Positions 52,673 to 60,224 of a stretch of 60,224 nucleotides of DNA are shown here, one piece after another. A program made the position numbers and the translations under genes. Source of the stretch: DATAQC01 sp051005135. GTDB taxonomy: Bacteria > Actinomycetota > Acidimicrobiia > Acidimicrobiales > AC-14. Position 1 is the first letter of the stretch. Every line of letters begins with the position of its first letter. The stretch is taken from NCBI GenBank assembly GCA_051005135.1, contig JBPCJQ010000095.1:1-60224 (forward strand). Reading direction: 5' to 3'. Under the pieces are notes generated by a model. That model did no database searches. It had not been told where the DNA came from and saw only the letters and a list, made by a program, of their open reading frames with translations.

Positions 52673-52959
52673 GAGGACCAGGCCCGGGACACGGCCCATC
52701 GGCAGTGGCCCAACGCCGGCACAAAGGCGAGCTTTCCCAGCAGTTGCCCACCCCTGCCCATTTCGAGCAGGCTGCCCAGATGGTACGGCCCGAAGACCTG
52801 GCCACCACCCTGCCCCTCGGTCCCGACCCGCAGTGCCATCTGGACGGCATCCGCCAGTACGTCGGCGCCGGACACGACCATGTGCACGTGCATCAGATCG
52901 GCCCCGACCAGGAGGGCTTCCTCCGCTTCTACCAGCAGGAGATCCTCCCGCAGCTGTGA
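52673..52959 (+). pseudogene. C-terminal remnant of an F420-dependent LLM oxidoreductase
   Basis: The reading EDQARDTAHRQWPNAG, a one-base shift, then HKGELSQQLPTPAHFEQAAQ and HDHVHVHQIGPDQEGFLRFY matches the last 95 residues of luciferase-like, F420-dependent enzymes. The first two thirds of the gene are absent; homology begins sharply near 52673. The stop overlaps the start of the phospholipase D gene. Confidence 0.75.
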
Positions 52960-54233
52960 GCTCATCTCGCATCAGACAGGTCTGTGCCGGCGTAGGTCTC
53001 GGAGCATGTGGGCTCCTCGCCTATCAGGTGGCCAAGTACAAGCGGGCGACGGCTTGGCGCCTCGACTTGCCCGACCCACCTGCCCCCGGTTCCCCCGACT
53101 TCTCCAGGCTGGTGACAATGACCACCGGTGCCCCGGTTCGTCCCGGCAACCGGGTTGAGATCATGCGCAACGGTGTCACTCTCGAGGCGATGCTCGACGC
53201 CATCGCGTCGGCCACCCGAACCATCGACCTGTCGTCCTACATCTACTGGCCGGGGGCCACGGCCGATCGCTTCGGTGAGGCGCTCATCGAGCGAGCCCGG
53301 TCGGGCGTAGAGGTCAACGTCATCGTCGACGGGTACGGCTCGGCGAAGCTCGACAGCGACCACGTGGGAAGGCTGCAACGGGCAGGCGTGCACGTGTCGA
53401 TCTTCCGGCCCGTGCGCTGGTACACGCTCAAGAAGCTCAACAACCGCATGCATCGCCGCATCCTGGTGGTGGACGGCACGCTCGGCTTCGTCGGAGGGGT
53501 GGGCATCGCCGATGTGTGGACGGGCGACGCCCAAGACCCCGAGCACTGGCGGGAGACCCACCTTCGAGTCGAGGGCCCTGCCGTGGTCGACCTGGTCGGC
53601 GCTTTCGCCGAGAACTGGACCGAGGCCACCGGAGGCTTCCTGGCCGGAGCGCACATCGCCGAGGTCGCGGAGCATGAAGACGGTGTAGCGCTCCAGGTGT
53701 CAAGGAGTACTCCCTCCGGGGGCTCGAGCGCTGCCGTCCAACTCTTCTATGCCGCCATTGCCGGGGCACGCCAGCGACTGTGGATGACAACCGCCTACTT
53801 TGCGCCCGATCGCGCTTTCGAAGACGTGGTCTGCGATGCCGCCCGCCGAGGAGTCGACGTGCGCATCATGGTGAACGGCCAGGAGGTCGACAAGGAGGTG
53901 GCCCGGGCCGCGGGCCGGCGCTCCTATACCAAGCTGTTGGAGGCGGGGGCGCGAGTGTTCGAGTACGACCAGACCATGCTCCACGCCAAGGTCCTGGTGG
54001 TCGACGACGGCTGGGCCAATGTGGGGTCGGGGAACTTCGACAGCCGCTCGCTCGACCTCGACCTGGAGGTCAACTCGGCCATCATGGACGGGGGTCTGGT
54101 CGCCGAGCTGGAGAAGCATTTCCTGGAAGACCTCGGCGTCTCCCGGGAGATCGACCTGGAAGCGTGGAAGCGGCGGCCTTGGTGGCGCCGAGCCGGCGAG
54201 ATCGCCACCGACATCGGGCGCCAGTCGCTCTGA
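52956..54233 (+). CDS. Phospholipase D-like (cardiolipin synthase type) protein
   Basis: A 425-aa protein from GTG 52956. An N-terminal hydrophobic stretch (VCAGVGLGACGLLAYQVA) may anchor it. Two HKD motifs: HRRILVVDGTLGFVGG, where Arg replaces the usual Lys, and HAKVLVVDDGWANVGSGN, which is canonical. It probably transfers phosphatidyl groups, as in cardiolipin synthesis, or hydrolyses phospholipid. The Arg variant is, to my memory, not rare in actinobacterial members, so activity is likely kept. Confidence 0.85.
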   Translation: MSSSRIRQVCAGVGLGACGLLAYQVAKYKRATAWRLDLPDPPAPGSPDFSRLVTMTTGAPVRPGNRVEIMRNGVTLEAMLDAIASATRTIDLSSYIYWPGATADRFGEALIERARSGVEVNVIVDGYGSAKLDSDHVGRLQRAGVHVSIFRPVRWYTLKKLNNRMHRRILVVDGTLGFVGGVGIADVWTGDAQDPEHWRETHLRVEGPAVVDLVGAFAENWTEATGGFLAGAHIAEVAEHEDGVALQVSRSTPSGGSSAAVQLFYAAIAGARQRLWMTTAYFAPDRAFEDVVCDAARRGVDVRIMVNGQEVDKEVARAAGRRSYTKLLEAGARVFEYDQTMLHAKVLVVDDGWANVGSGNFDSRSLDLDLEVNSAIMDGGLVAELEKHFLEDLGVSREIDLEAWKRRPWWRRAGEIATDIGRQSL

Positions 54234-54253
54234 GGGACGGCGGTCATGGACAT

Positions 54254-54345
54254 TCAGGCTGCCGGGTCGAACCAATCGAGGCCAGGGAACCGGGCAAGAT
54301 CGCGGTCTGCGGTGACCACGGCACCCCTTGGCGAGCCGTAGCACC
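54254..54345 (-). pseudogene. C-terminal remnant of a VapC/PIN toxin
   Basis: The frame reads YGSPRGAVVTADRDLARFPG and LDWFDPAA before TGA, the usual PIN C-terminus with its last acidic residue. The rest of the toxin and any antitoxin are gone. Confidence 0.6.
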
Positions 54346-54357
54346 ATTCATGCTACG
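54337..54357 (+). promoter_or_regulatory. Palindromic operator before the MazEF-like module
   Basis: The inverted repeat CGTAGCA-7 nt-TGCTACG (54337-54357) ends 8 nt before the antitoxin GTG and includes a possible -10 (TACGCT, 54354-54359). It fits autoregulation by the antitoxin. Confidence 0.5.
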
Positions 54358-54365
54358 CTTTCAGG

Positions 54366-54611
54366 GTGGCTCGCTCGATACACGTCCGCCTCGATGACCT
54401 GTCAGCAGCCGCTCTCCAAATAGTCCGCGCCGGCGGCATGAGCGATTCCGAGGCGGTACGGACCGCGCTTCGCGAGGCGGCGTCACGCCGGCGAGCCCGC
54501 TCAGCTCTTCGGGAAGAGGTTCGTCAGGTTGCAGCCGACGAGGACGACCGCAAGGAGATGCGACGTATCAGGGAGCAGATGGCCGAGCTGGCACCGTCGC
54601 CGCCCGACTGA
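54366..54611 (+). CDS. Antitoxin of a MazF module (ribbon-helix-helix)
   Basis: An 81-aa protein: an N-terminal strand ARSIHVRLDD, two helices (SAAALQIVRAGGMSDSEAVR) as in CopG/RHH proteins, and a charged C-terminal helix (REEVRQVAADEDDRKEMRRI) to wrap the toxin. It directly precedes the MazF gene without a gap. A palindrome lies just upstream. Confidence 0.8.
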   Translation: MARSIHVRLDDLSAAALQIVRAGGMSDSEAVRTALREAASRRRARSALREEVRQVAADEDDRKEMRRIREQMAELAPSPPD

Positions 54612-54929
54612 ATGGTCCGTGGCGAGCTATTCCACCTGCCCCCACCGCGAGGCGCACGAGGGCATGAGCAGCGCGGCGCCCGCTACGCGGTGATTGTGCA
54701 AGCCGATGAGTTCCTGGACCTCTCGACCATCCTCGTCGCACCCACGTCCATCAGTGCTCGCCCGACGAGCTTCCGCCCGACGATCTCGTTGGATGGAAGG
54801 GAGACCCGGGTCATGGTGGAGCAGACTACGGTGATCGACCCACAACGACTTGGCTCGTGTGCCGGACGCTTGGGAGCAAGCGAATTGGGCGCCGTCGACA
54901 ACGCGCTCGCGCTACTCCTAGGCCTCTAG
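54612..54929 (+). CDS. MazF/PemK-type endoribonuclease toxin
   Basis: A 105-aa toxin: N-terminal VRGELFHLPPPRGARGHEQR with the conserved Gly-His-Glu-Gln loop, YAVIVQADEFLDLSTILVAP and VMVEQTTVIDPQRLG. It is expected to cut single-stranded mRNA. Full length, unlike the fragments at 45009 and 48093, from which it also differs in sequence. Confidence 0.88.
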   Translation: MVRGELFHLPPPRGARGHEQRGARYAVIVQADEFLDLSTILVAPTSISARPTSFRPTISLDGRETRVMVEQTTVIDPQRLGSCAGRLGASELGAVDNALALLLGL

Positions 54930-54968
54930 CTGGCTCAGTATTGTCGCCTGAGAAGGCACTAGCCAATA

Positions 54969-54989
54969 TGCAGGCACTGCAGCTAGACT
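54969..54989 (+). promoter_or_regulatory. Palindrome and -10 before the second VapBC module
   Basis: TGCAG-GCA-CTGCA (54969-54981) is followed by TAGACT (54984-54989), which ends 6 nt before ATG 54996. Probably an autoregulated, leaderless promoter. Confidence 0.45.
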
Positions 54990-54995
54990 GATGGC

Positions 54996-55232
54996 ATGGG
55001 AGTGGCCATCACCGTGCGGGATGTCCCGCCGGAGGTCCGGGACGAGCTCGCCGCCCGCGCCGCGCGGGCGGGCAAGTCTCTGCAGGAGTACCTGCGCGGC
55101 TTCCTCGTCGACGCGGTGTCGAAGCCGGCGGTGACGGACGTGATCGCCAGGGCCCGCGCCCGGGTATCCGCGACCGGCATCCGTGTCGACGCCGATGCCA
55201 TTCTCGAGGCCCGGGACGTCGATCGACGGTGA
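54996..55232 (+). CDS. vapB: FitA/VapB-type ribbon-helix-helix antitoxin
   Basis: A 78-aa protein: AITVRDVPPEVRDELAARAA and GKSLQEYLRGFL form the FitA-like RHH domain; the C-terminus (VDADAILEARDVDRR) ends with the Arg-rich segment that reaches into the toxin site. It overlaps vapC by 4 nt. Confidence 0.9.
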   Translation: MGVAITVRDVPPEVRDELAARAARAGKSLQEYLRGFLVDAVSKPAVTDVIARARARVSATGIRVDADAILEARDVDRR

Positions 55233-55627
55233 GCCCGAGCATCGTCTGCGATGCCTCGACGCTGGTGGCCATGCTGGTGGACGGCGGATCGGACGGGGAG
55301 TGGGCCACCTCCGTATTGAGCGACGCCGACCTCCTCGCGCCGCACCTCCTGGTCTTCGAGGCGGCCAACGTGTTGCGCCGCTTGGCGGCCGCCGGCCTGG
55401 TGAGCGCCGACCAGGCCGCCCAGGGCCATGTCGACCTCATGGATGTTCAGTTGGAGCTGTGGCCGTACGATCTCGTCGCCGCCCGGTCTTGGCAGCTGCG
55501 GGACAACCTGTCCGTCTACGACGCCAGCTATGTGGCGGTCGCCGAGCTGACCGGCGCGACCCTCGCCACGCTCGATCGGAGGATCGGACGAGCACCAGGT
55601 CTCCGCTGCGTGGTCGTCAGTCCCTGA
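55229..55627 (+). CDS. vapC: VapC PIN-domain toxin
   Basis: A 132-aa PIN ribonuclease: first Asp in SIVCDASTLVAMLVDGG, Glu in LLVFEAANVLRR, Asp in SVYDASYVAVAELTGATLAT and a final acid in TLDRRIG. Translationally coupled to its antitoxin. Confidence 0.92.
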   Translation: MSPSIVCDASTLVAMLVDGGSDGEWATSVLSDADLLAPHLLVFEAANVLRRLAAAGLVSADQAAQGHVDLMDVQLELWPYDLVAARSWQLRDNLSVYDASYVAVAELTGATLATLDRRIGRAPGLRCVVVSP

Positions 55628-55700
55628 GCAGCGAGTCCAGCCGCTGACAATCCGCTGTCACACGGGCAAGGTAGGACCCGCTTAGTTTACATAACGAGGA

Positions 55701-55841
55701 TTATAGGCGGCCATCCGCCTTCGGTTTCGGTGGAGGCGCGTGGAGATCGAAGCTGCGCAGAGCCCCGATGACGGCGGCCGCGTCCGGCTCGCCGAGCAAT
55801 ACCCGACCGAGAGCGCTGGTGTCCAAGTAGACGCCGGCCAT
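55701..55841 (-). pseudogene. N-terminal stub of a PIN toxin
   Basis: A 46-aa frame: MAGVYLDTSALGRVLLGEPD followed by AAAVIGALRSFD, then an early stop (TAA). It has the first PIN Asp but lacks the rest. The start is 5 nt after the Phd-type antitoxin remnant. Confidence 0.7.
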
Positions 55842-55845
55842 CCCG

Positions 55846-56137
55846 TCAGCGGGACTCGGGGCGACTCTCGGCCAGGTAGGCGTCGGTCGTGCCTGCCGGA
55901 GCCCCGGGCGCCTCCAGACGACCTGCGATCTCCTCCAAGCGACCGACAGGCATGGTGGCCCCGAAGCGCTGCCCCAGGGCGGCGTAGCTGTCGGCGCTGG
56001 CTCCGGACGGGATGAGCCTCGCCACCTCTCGACCGCGCTCGGTAAACCAGCCCCTCTCCGGCCTTCACCCGCTCGAGATAGCGACTGAGGTTCTGACGAA
56101 GCTCACGGACACCGACGGTTCGGCTTATGTGCGTCAC
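55846..56137 (-). pseudogene. Phd/YefM-type antitoxin with a frameshift
   Basis: From GTG 56137: VTHISRTVGVRELRQNLSRY and LERVKAGEGLV, then one extra base, then TERGREVARLIPSGASADSY and EEIAGRLEAPG to TGA. The first block is the classic Phd DNA-binding part. With the PIN stub it forms a decayed module. Confidence 0.72.
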
Positions 56138-56720
56138 AGAGTAGCCCGCCGTCCCCGTGCCTTGATCGGGCGGATGGCACCGACTCGCCCGCAAGAGTGT
56201 TGGCGAACGGCCGCCAAACCCGCAGCCAGCAAGCCGGCTATCACCGAGATGGCCTCGACCTCGTCCTGGGTCGGGGGCTCGACACCGGGCCGGTCGACGC
56301 AGAGCACCCCGAGGCCGGTCCGCCCGGCGCGCCCGGGACCCGCACGCCCGAGCGCGAGCGTTCCAACGCCGTGTTCCAGGCGGCATGCTGGCGTTCCCGC
56401 AGCACCAGGCGCAGCTCGCCCGCCAGCTCGCTGGTGCGGCCCGCCCCCGGAGGTGACTGGGCTCAGTCGCCATCGGTGGCGGTGGGCTCGAACCGTCTCC
56501 CGACCCGTCGGTAGAGCACGGCCCGGGCGCCGCCGACGGGCCCCGCTCCGACCAGTTGGCGGGCCGCCATCACGCTGGCCCGTTCGAGCTCTACGGCCAG
56601 CTCGATACGCCGAGTCGGGGATCGGGTGGCCAAGATCTCAGTCACGAGGGGCGCCAAGAGCTGAACCTGAGCGCTCAGCATGGCCGGGGCGGTTACGACG
56701 CCGGCAGCGCCGGTGGCCAT
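56134..56720 (-). pseudogene. Broken GAF-like protein gene
   Basis: ATG 56720 begins MATGAAGVVTAPAMLSAQVQ and reads 85 codons to a TGA at 56463. In the same frame the coding pattern continues (ELAGELRLVLRERQHAAWNT), then shifts to GLGVLCVDRPGVEPPTQDEV and AISVIAGLLAAGLA, the end of a GAF-like domain. Its last stop overlaps the start of the Phd remnant by 4 nt. The family is a guess from the VLCVDRP strand and the helix after it. Confidence 0.45.
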
Positions 56721-56835
56721 CTGGTCGCCCTCATTGTCCGCTCGGATCGCGTCCTGTGCAAGCCCTTTCTCCGGTTTCTCCGCGCTCAAGCTGAGGTTGG
56801 TTCCTGTTAGGGTTGAAACGATCTCGAAGGAGCAC

Positions 56836-58044
56836 ATGAGCGACGACCTGGGCCCCAACGGGCAGGATCACACCATGACAAGCGTCGACGTCTTGGTCGA
56901 CCAGGAAGAGCGCGACCTGCGCCACGAGGCACGCCGGGCGGCTGAACCGTTCCTGGGCCGGGCCGAGGAGAACGACCGCCTGGGCCGGTTCCCCGAGGAG
57001 AACTTCGCCGACCTGCGCCGAGCCGGCCTGCTCGCCCTCACGCTGCCCCGCCACCTCGATGGGCGCGGCGCCTCCTACGCCGGGTTCAACATGGTGGCCG
57101 AGGAGATCGCCCGCGCTGATGCCTCCACCTGCCTGTGCTTCACCATGCACTGCGCCGGCGTCGACGCCCTGGCCAATGGCAACGACGAGCAGCAACGGCA
57201 CTGCGCCCGGCTCGTCCACGACGGCGCCGTGTTCACCATGGTGTTCTCCGAGCCGGGCTCGGGGGCCCACTTCCTGCAGCCCCAGATGACGGCGTCGCCA
57301 GTCGAGGGCGGCTACCGCCTCAACGGGCGCAAGAGCTTCGCCACCAGCGCGGGGGGAGCCGATTTGGTCGTGATAAACGCCGTTGTCGACGGCACCGACG
57401 ACGGCGCCTTCACCCTGTTCGTGGTGGAGCCCAAGGCCAACCCGGGCATCGAGGTCACGGGCCGGTGGGACGCCATGGGTATGCGGGCCAACGACAGCCG
57501 GTCGCTGTCGTTCGCCGACGCCTTCGTGCCCGTCGCCGACCGCCTCGGCGCCGTCGGTGAGGGTCGGGAGCTGGCGACGGGGCGTCCCAGCCACATCGCC
57601 TTGGGCTTGGCCGCGTGCTCGGTGGGCATCGCCTCCGCCGCCGTAGACATGGCCGCCGCCCATGCCGCCAGCCGGGTGATCGCGCCCGGCACCGAGCCGG
57701 TGGCCGCCTACCAGGGCATCCAGTTCCTGATGGCTGAGATGGCCATGGCCACCACGGCCATGAGTCTCATGGCTCTGCGGGCGGCACGCACCGCCGACCA
57801 CCGGCCAGAGGAGGCCGGCCTCGCTCTCACCCAAGCCAAGGCATTCTGCAACGAACAGGGTTTGGCGGTGGCCAACAACGCGCTCCAGGTGGTGGGTGGG
57901 CGCGGCTACCTGAGAGGCCACCAGGCCGAGCGCCTGGTGCGCGACGCCCGTGCTGGAGACCTGATGGCCCTCACTGCCCAACAGTGCCGCGAGGTGCTGG
58001 GCCGCCACGTTCTCGGTCTCGACCGGCCCCCTCCCGCGGACTGA
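56836..58044 (+). CDS. Acyl-CoA dehydrogenase family protein
   Basis: A 402-aa flavoenzyme. Segments: an N-terminal helical domain (EERDLRHEARRAAEPFLGRA), the FAD-binding strand VFTMVFSEPGSGAHF, RKSFATSAGGADLVVI, and the C-terminal four-helix domain with QVVGGRGYLRGHQAERLVRD. The catalytic Glu position normally found in fatty acyl-CoA dehydrogenases cannot be placed with certainty, so a nitroalkane-oxidase- or monooxygenase-like role is possible. Start ATG 56836 has a Shine-Dalgarno (GAAGGAG). Confidence 0.87.
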   Translation: MSDDLGPNGQDHTMTSVDVLVDQEERDLRHEARRAAEPFLGRAEENDRLGRFPEENFADLRRAGLLALTLPRHLDGRGASYAGFNMVAEEIARADASTCLCFTMHCAGVDALANGNDEQQRHCARLVHDGAVFTMVFSEPGSGAHFLQPQMTASPVEGGYRLNGRKSFATSAGGADLVVINAVVDGTDDGAFTLFVVEPKANPGIEVTGRWDAMGMRANDSRSLSFADAFVPVADRLGAVGEGRELATGRPSHIALGLAACSVGIASAAVDMAAAHAASRVIAPGTEPVAAYQGIQFLMAEMAMATTAMSLMALRAARTADHRPEEAGLALTQAKAFCNEQGLAVANNALQVVGGRGYLRGHQAERLVRDARAGDLMALTAQQCREVLGRHVLGLDRPPPAD

Positions 58045-58060
58045 GCCGGCCTCGTCGCCC

Positions 58061-58402
58061 TCAGCCCGCTCGGCTGCGGCGTCCGTGGCGCACGCCCAGC
58101 CTCCATCCCACCCATCCCGCGGCGGTGGCCACCACCACCAGCTGGGCCAGGCGCAGCACCAACGACACGACGGCGAGGGCCCACCATCCCACCACCAAGA
58201 GGGCGACGAGCGCCACCAAACCGGTACCGCCCATCCGGGTCCGGGCCCTGCCCGGCCGCGACCCCTCGAGGCTCTTGGCGCCGGCACGGTGCTCGGCGGG
58301 GTCTCGCCCGCCGCTCACGGGACCGCTCGGGGCCAGGGTGGCGCAGATGAGGCACTGGTCGGCAACGAACCCGTGGGGGCAGAGCGAGCGCGGCCCGGTC
58401 AT
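58061..58402 (-). CDS. Small membrane protein with N-terminal CxH...CxxC
   Basis: A 113-aa protein: residues 1-25 (SLCPHGFVADQCLICATLAP) look like a small zinc site with CPH and CLIC; a linker rich in Gly/Arg follows, then one or two membrane segments (VALVALLVVGWWALAVVSLV, LAQLVVVATAAGWVGWRLG) and a basic end. Unknown function. ATG 58402 overlaps the upstream gene by 4 nt. Confidence 0.65.
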   Translation of the reverse strand: MTGPRSLCPHGFVADQCLICATLAPSGPVSGGRDPAEHRAGAKSLEGSRPGRARTRMGGTGLVALVALLVVGWWALAVVSLVLRLAQLVVVATAAGWVGWRLGVRHGRRSRAG

Positions 58403-59547
58403 GGCATCGCCGCCGTCTCGGCCACCATGAGGTCCACCACGTCTTCGAGGCGGCCCGACCGGGCGAAGGCCCGGCGCTGGCGCATGGCACCGGTGCCGTC
58501 GGCCAGCACCCGTTCGACCTGCGAGCCCACGAGGTCGCACTCCCCTGCCTCGTCGAGGGCGGGGCGGACAAAGCTGAGCAGGCGGCCCACCAGCTCGGCC
58601 GCCGGCACCGATCGACGCCGGTCGAGATCGATGAGCTCTCCCTCGGTGCCGTAACGGGCCGCCCGCCACGACGCGGCTCGCAACAGCTCGGGGCGGGGCA
58701 CGGGCGAAGGAGCGACAGACACCTGGGCGTGAAGAGTACGCACCAGGGCGCGCACCAGCCCGGCGACCATCACCGTCTCCCCCACTGCCATGCAGGCGTC
58801 GGTGACCCGGAACTCCAGGGTGTCGAAGCGGGCCGACGGTCGCAGGTCCCAGTAGATACGCGCCGGAGCGTCGACCGCGCCGGTGCGCAGGAGGTCGTCG
58901 ACCAGGCGGTCGTAGTCGGCGCGCGACGAGAAGGCATGGGGCGTACCGGCGGTGGGCCACCGACTCCAGATCTCGGTACGGAAGCTGGCGTAGCCCGAGT
59001 CCTCACCCATCCAGAAGGGCGAGCTCACACCCAGCGCACGCAGCACGGCCAACCAGGGACGGGCCCGGTTCATGACTTGTATGGCGATCTCGGGATCGTT
59101 CACGCCGACATGCACATGGCAGCCGCACACCACCTGCTCGCGGGCCACCAGCTGGTAGTCGCGCTCCAACCGGAGGTAGGCCGGACTGGCCGTCACCACG
59201 CCGCCCTCACCCAGGGCCAGAGGGTAGGTGCCGGCCGAGGCTGTCCGGCACCCCTGGCGCTCGGCCCCGATGCGTACGGCCCGGCGCATCGCGACCAGCT
59301 CCTCGCTCACCTCGGCAAGAGTGCGGCAGACCCCGGTTCCCGTCTCCACTTGGGAGAGCTGCAGCTCGTGCTCGACCTGGGCGCCTAGCCCGTGCCGCCC
59401 CCTGAGCGGCGGATAGCGCCCGGCGGCGGGTCGGGCCTCGGGCACCACCGTTGCTGCCCGGGGCACCAGGCGGCGGGTCTCGGCGTCGACGAGGAGGAAC
59501 TCCTCCTCCACTCCCACGGTGAAGTCTTCCCTCACCGGTTCTGCCAT
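58399..59547 (-). CDS. Carboxylate-amine ligase, GCS2 (YbdK) family
   Basis: A 382-aa ATP-grasp-like ligase of the glutamate-cysteine ligase 2 family. Typical parts: FTVGVEEEFLLVDAETRRLV, CGCHVHVGVNDPEIAIQVMN and WDLRPSARFDTLEFRVTDAC. It may join glutamate to an amine or cysteine; YbdK has weak gamma-glutamylcysteine activity. Mycothiol or ergothioneine genes are not nearby. ATG 59547 is chosen because upstream sequence does not match. Confidence 0.9.
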   Translation of the reverse strand: MAEPVREDFTVGVEEEFLLVDAETRRLVPRAATVVPEARPAAGRYPPLRGRHGLGAQVEHELQLSQVETGTGVCRTLAEVSEELVAMRRAVRIGAERQGCRTASAGTYPLALGEGGVVTASPAYLRLERDYQLVAREQVVCGCHVHVGVNDPEIAIQVMNRARPWLAVLRALGVSSPFWMGEDSGYASFRTEIWSRWPTAGTPHAFSSRADYDRLVDDLLRTGAVDAPARIYWDLRPSARFDTLEFRVTDACMAVGETVMVAGLVRALVRTLHAQVSVAPSPVPRPELLRAASWRAARYGTEGELIDLDRRRSVPAAELVGRLLSFVRPALDEAGECDLVGSQVERVLADGTGAMRQRRAFARSGRLEDVVDLMVAETAAMP

Positions 59548-59591
59548 GACGCCATCCTGCCCCGCGGCGGCACTGCTCATCGTCGGTGGAC

Positions 59592-59597
59592 TACCTT
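59592..59597 (+). promoter_or_regulatory. Putative -10 (TACCTT), leaderless, cupredoxin gene
   Basis: TACCTT ends 8 nt before ATG 59606. Confidence 0.35.
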
Positions 59598-59605
59598 CCG
59601 TCGCC

Positions 59606-59995
59606 ATGAGACGGCTCGTACTGGCGCTGGCAGCGGTGTCCATCGTCGCCGGGGCGTGCGGTGGGGGCACGCCGGCCCCGCCGGTCAAGCTGGCAGGTGT
59701 CACCAACAACCACGGCACCGCAACGGCCGCCAACGACCTGAAGGTCAAGGTGAACGATTTCTTCTACGGCCCCACCTTCCTGGCCGCCACCGCCGGCCAG
59801 AAGTTCACGGTGGAGCTCACCAACGACGGCTCGTCACGGCACACGTTCACGAGCGAAGCACTCGGGGTCGACCTCGAGCTCCCGCCTGGGGCCCAGCGCA
59901 CCGTCACGATCACCGCCCCCACTTCGGGCGGTGCCGTGTTCCATTGCCGTTTCCACCAGAGCCAGGGGATGCAAGGCGCCGTCTACGTGAAGTAG
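59606..59995 (+). CDS. Cupredoxin-domain lipoprotein
   Basis: A 129-aa exported blue-copper-like protein. Lipobox IVAGAC with Cys18; a beta-sandwich with copper ligands His79 (SSRHTF), Cys114 and His117 (VFHCRFH) and Met122 (QGMQG), a complete type 1 site. It probably carries electrons or copper at the outer face of the membrane. It is divergent from the carboxylate-amine ligase. Confidence 0.9.
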   Translation: MRRLVLALAAVSIVAGACGGGTPAPPVKLAGVTNNHGTATAANDLKVKVNDFFYGPTFLAATAGQKFTVELTNDGSSRHTFTSEALGVDLELPPGAQRTVTITAPTSGGAVFHCRFHQSQGMQGAVYVK

Positions 59996-60012
59996 CGGGG
60001 TCGGGTTGCCAG

Positions 60013-60018
60013 TAGTTT
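60013..60018 (+). promoter_or_regulatory. Putative -10 (TAGTTT), leaderless
   Basis: TAGTTT ends 6 nt before GTG 60025. Confidence 0.35.
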
Positions 60019-60024
60019 GAGATC

Positions 60025-60224
60025 GTGCCCCGTATCGATATCGAGCTCACCAGCTCGCAGCCCGACGGCACGTGGACGTGGCGGGCCGCCGGGGCTCGCC
60101 AACCCAAGGGCGTGCTGGACGGGTCACTGCTCGACGCGGGGGCCCGCGCCGGTGGCGTACCGCGCGCCGAATGTGGCGTCGACCTCGACGGTACCCGGGT
60201 GGCGTCTTTTCTTGCCTCGCCTCC
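60025..60224 (+). CDS. Hypothetical protein, cut by the window end
   Basis: A frame of 66 codons that is open at the window end. It starts PRIDIELTSSQPDGTWTWRA and continues ARQPKGVLDGSLLDAGARAG, a beta-rich pattern that I have seen at the N-terminus of conserved actinobacterial proteins but cannot name. Only the first part is available. Confidence 0.6.
   Translation, partial: MPRIDIELTSSQPDGTWTWRAAGARQPKGVLDGSLLDAGARAGGVPRAECGVDLDGTRVASFLASP

Noticed and set aside
56463..56720. A second in-frame TGA with coding sequence after it, as a possible selenoprotein
   Set aside because: The TGA is not in a Cys context, no suitable hairpin is seen after it, and a frameshift follows, so ordinary decay explains it.

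Overview
The window is about 60 kb of very GC-rich DNA, densely coded on both strands. Genes often overlap by 4 nt (ATGA, GTGA, TTGA), GTG and TTG starts are common, and most stops are TGA. The gene content fits a free-living aerobic actinobacterium, most likely of class Acidimicrobiia: an actinobacterial HisN, a PASTA kinase, DUF3072, a diheme QcrC, a caa3-type oxidase and F420-type LLM protein remnants. The class is an inference; there is no rRNA to confirm it. I found no tRNA, rRNA, CRISPR array, insertion sequence or prophage.

Layout. 0-5 kb: hisN and the glycine cleavage genes gcvT-gcvPA-gcvPB. 5-13 kb: an M4 (protealysin-type) protease with an emfourin-like inhibitor, a lipoprotein, an FtsH-like membrane AAA protease broken by a frameshift, an MgtE-N/CBS protein, DUF1003 and YihY/BrkB. 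13-17 kb: a PASTA Ser/Thr kinase, then a rhodanese-CBS gene with an in-frame UGA, and an anion permease. 17-26 kb: ppc, a lipid kinase, an O-methyltransferase, a PNPOx-like protein, the alkylation repair pair ogt and ada-alkA, rpe and uppP. 26-28.3 kb: a decayed stretch with broken genes. 28-34.5 kb: a methyltransferase, a VapBC module and the assimilatory sulfate operon sir-cysH-cysD-cysN. 34.5-36.6 kb: HtrA-like protease, a small membrane protein, Uma2. 36.8-44.6 kb: one run holding a complete cytochrome bc and caa3 oxidase set with ctaG. 44.6-50 kb: MarR, MazF tail remnants, a Rieske-chagasin fusion, a broken sulfite-oxidase-like gene, ettA. 50-56.7 kb: a broken DrrAB-type exporter with its MerR regulator, a flavin reductase, a truncated F420 oxidoreductase, a phospholipase D-like protein and a cluster of intact and decayed toxin-antitoxin genes. 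56.8 kb to the end: acyl-CoA dehydrogenase, a carboxylate-amine ligase and a cupredoxin.

The most notable observation is the rhodanese gene at 14563-15423. A TGA stands where relatives carry the second cysteine of the active loop, the reading frame stays coding for 218 codons after it, and a hairpin that meets the bacterial SECIS rules follows at once. I read it as a candidate selenocysteine rhodanese; a nonsense mutation is the competing reading. Several other genes carry single-base frameshifts or internal deletions, so part of the damage may come from sequencing or assembly.

At least ten genes have a TANNNT hexamer ending 5-10 nt before the start codon and no Shine-Dalgarno sequence, which suggests frequent leaderless transcription.
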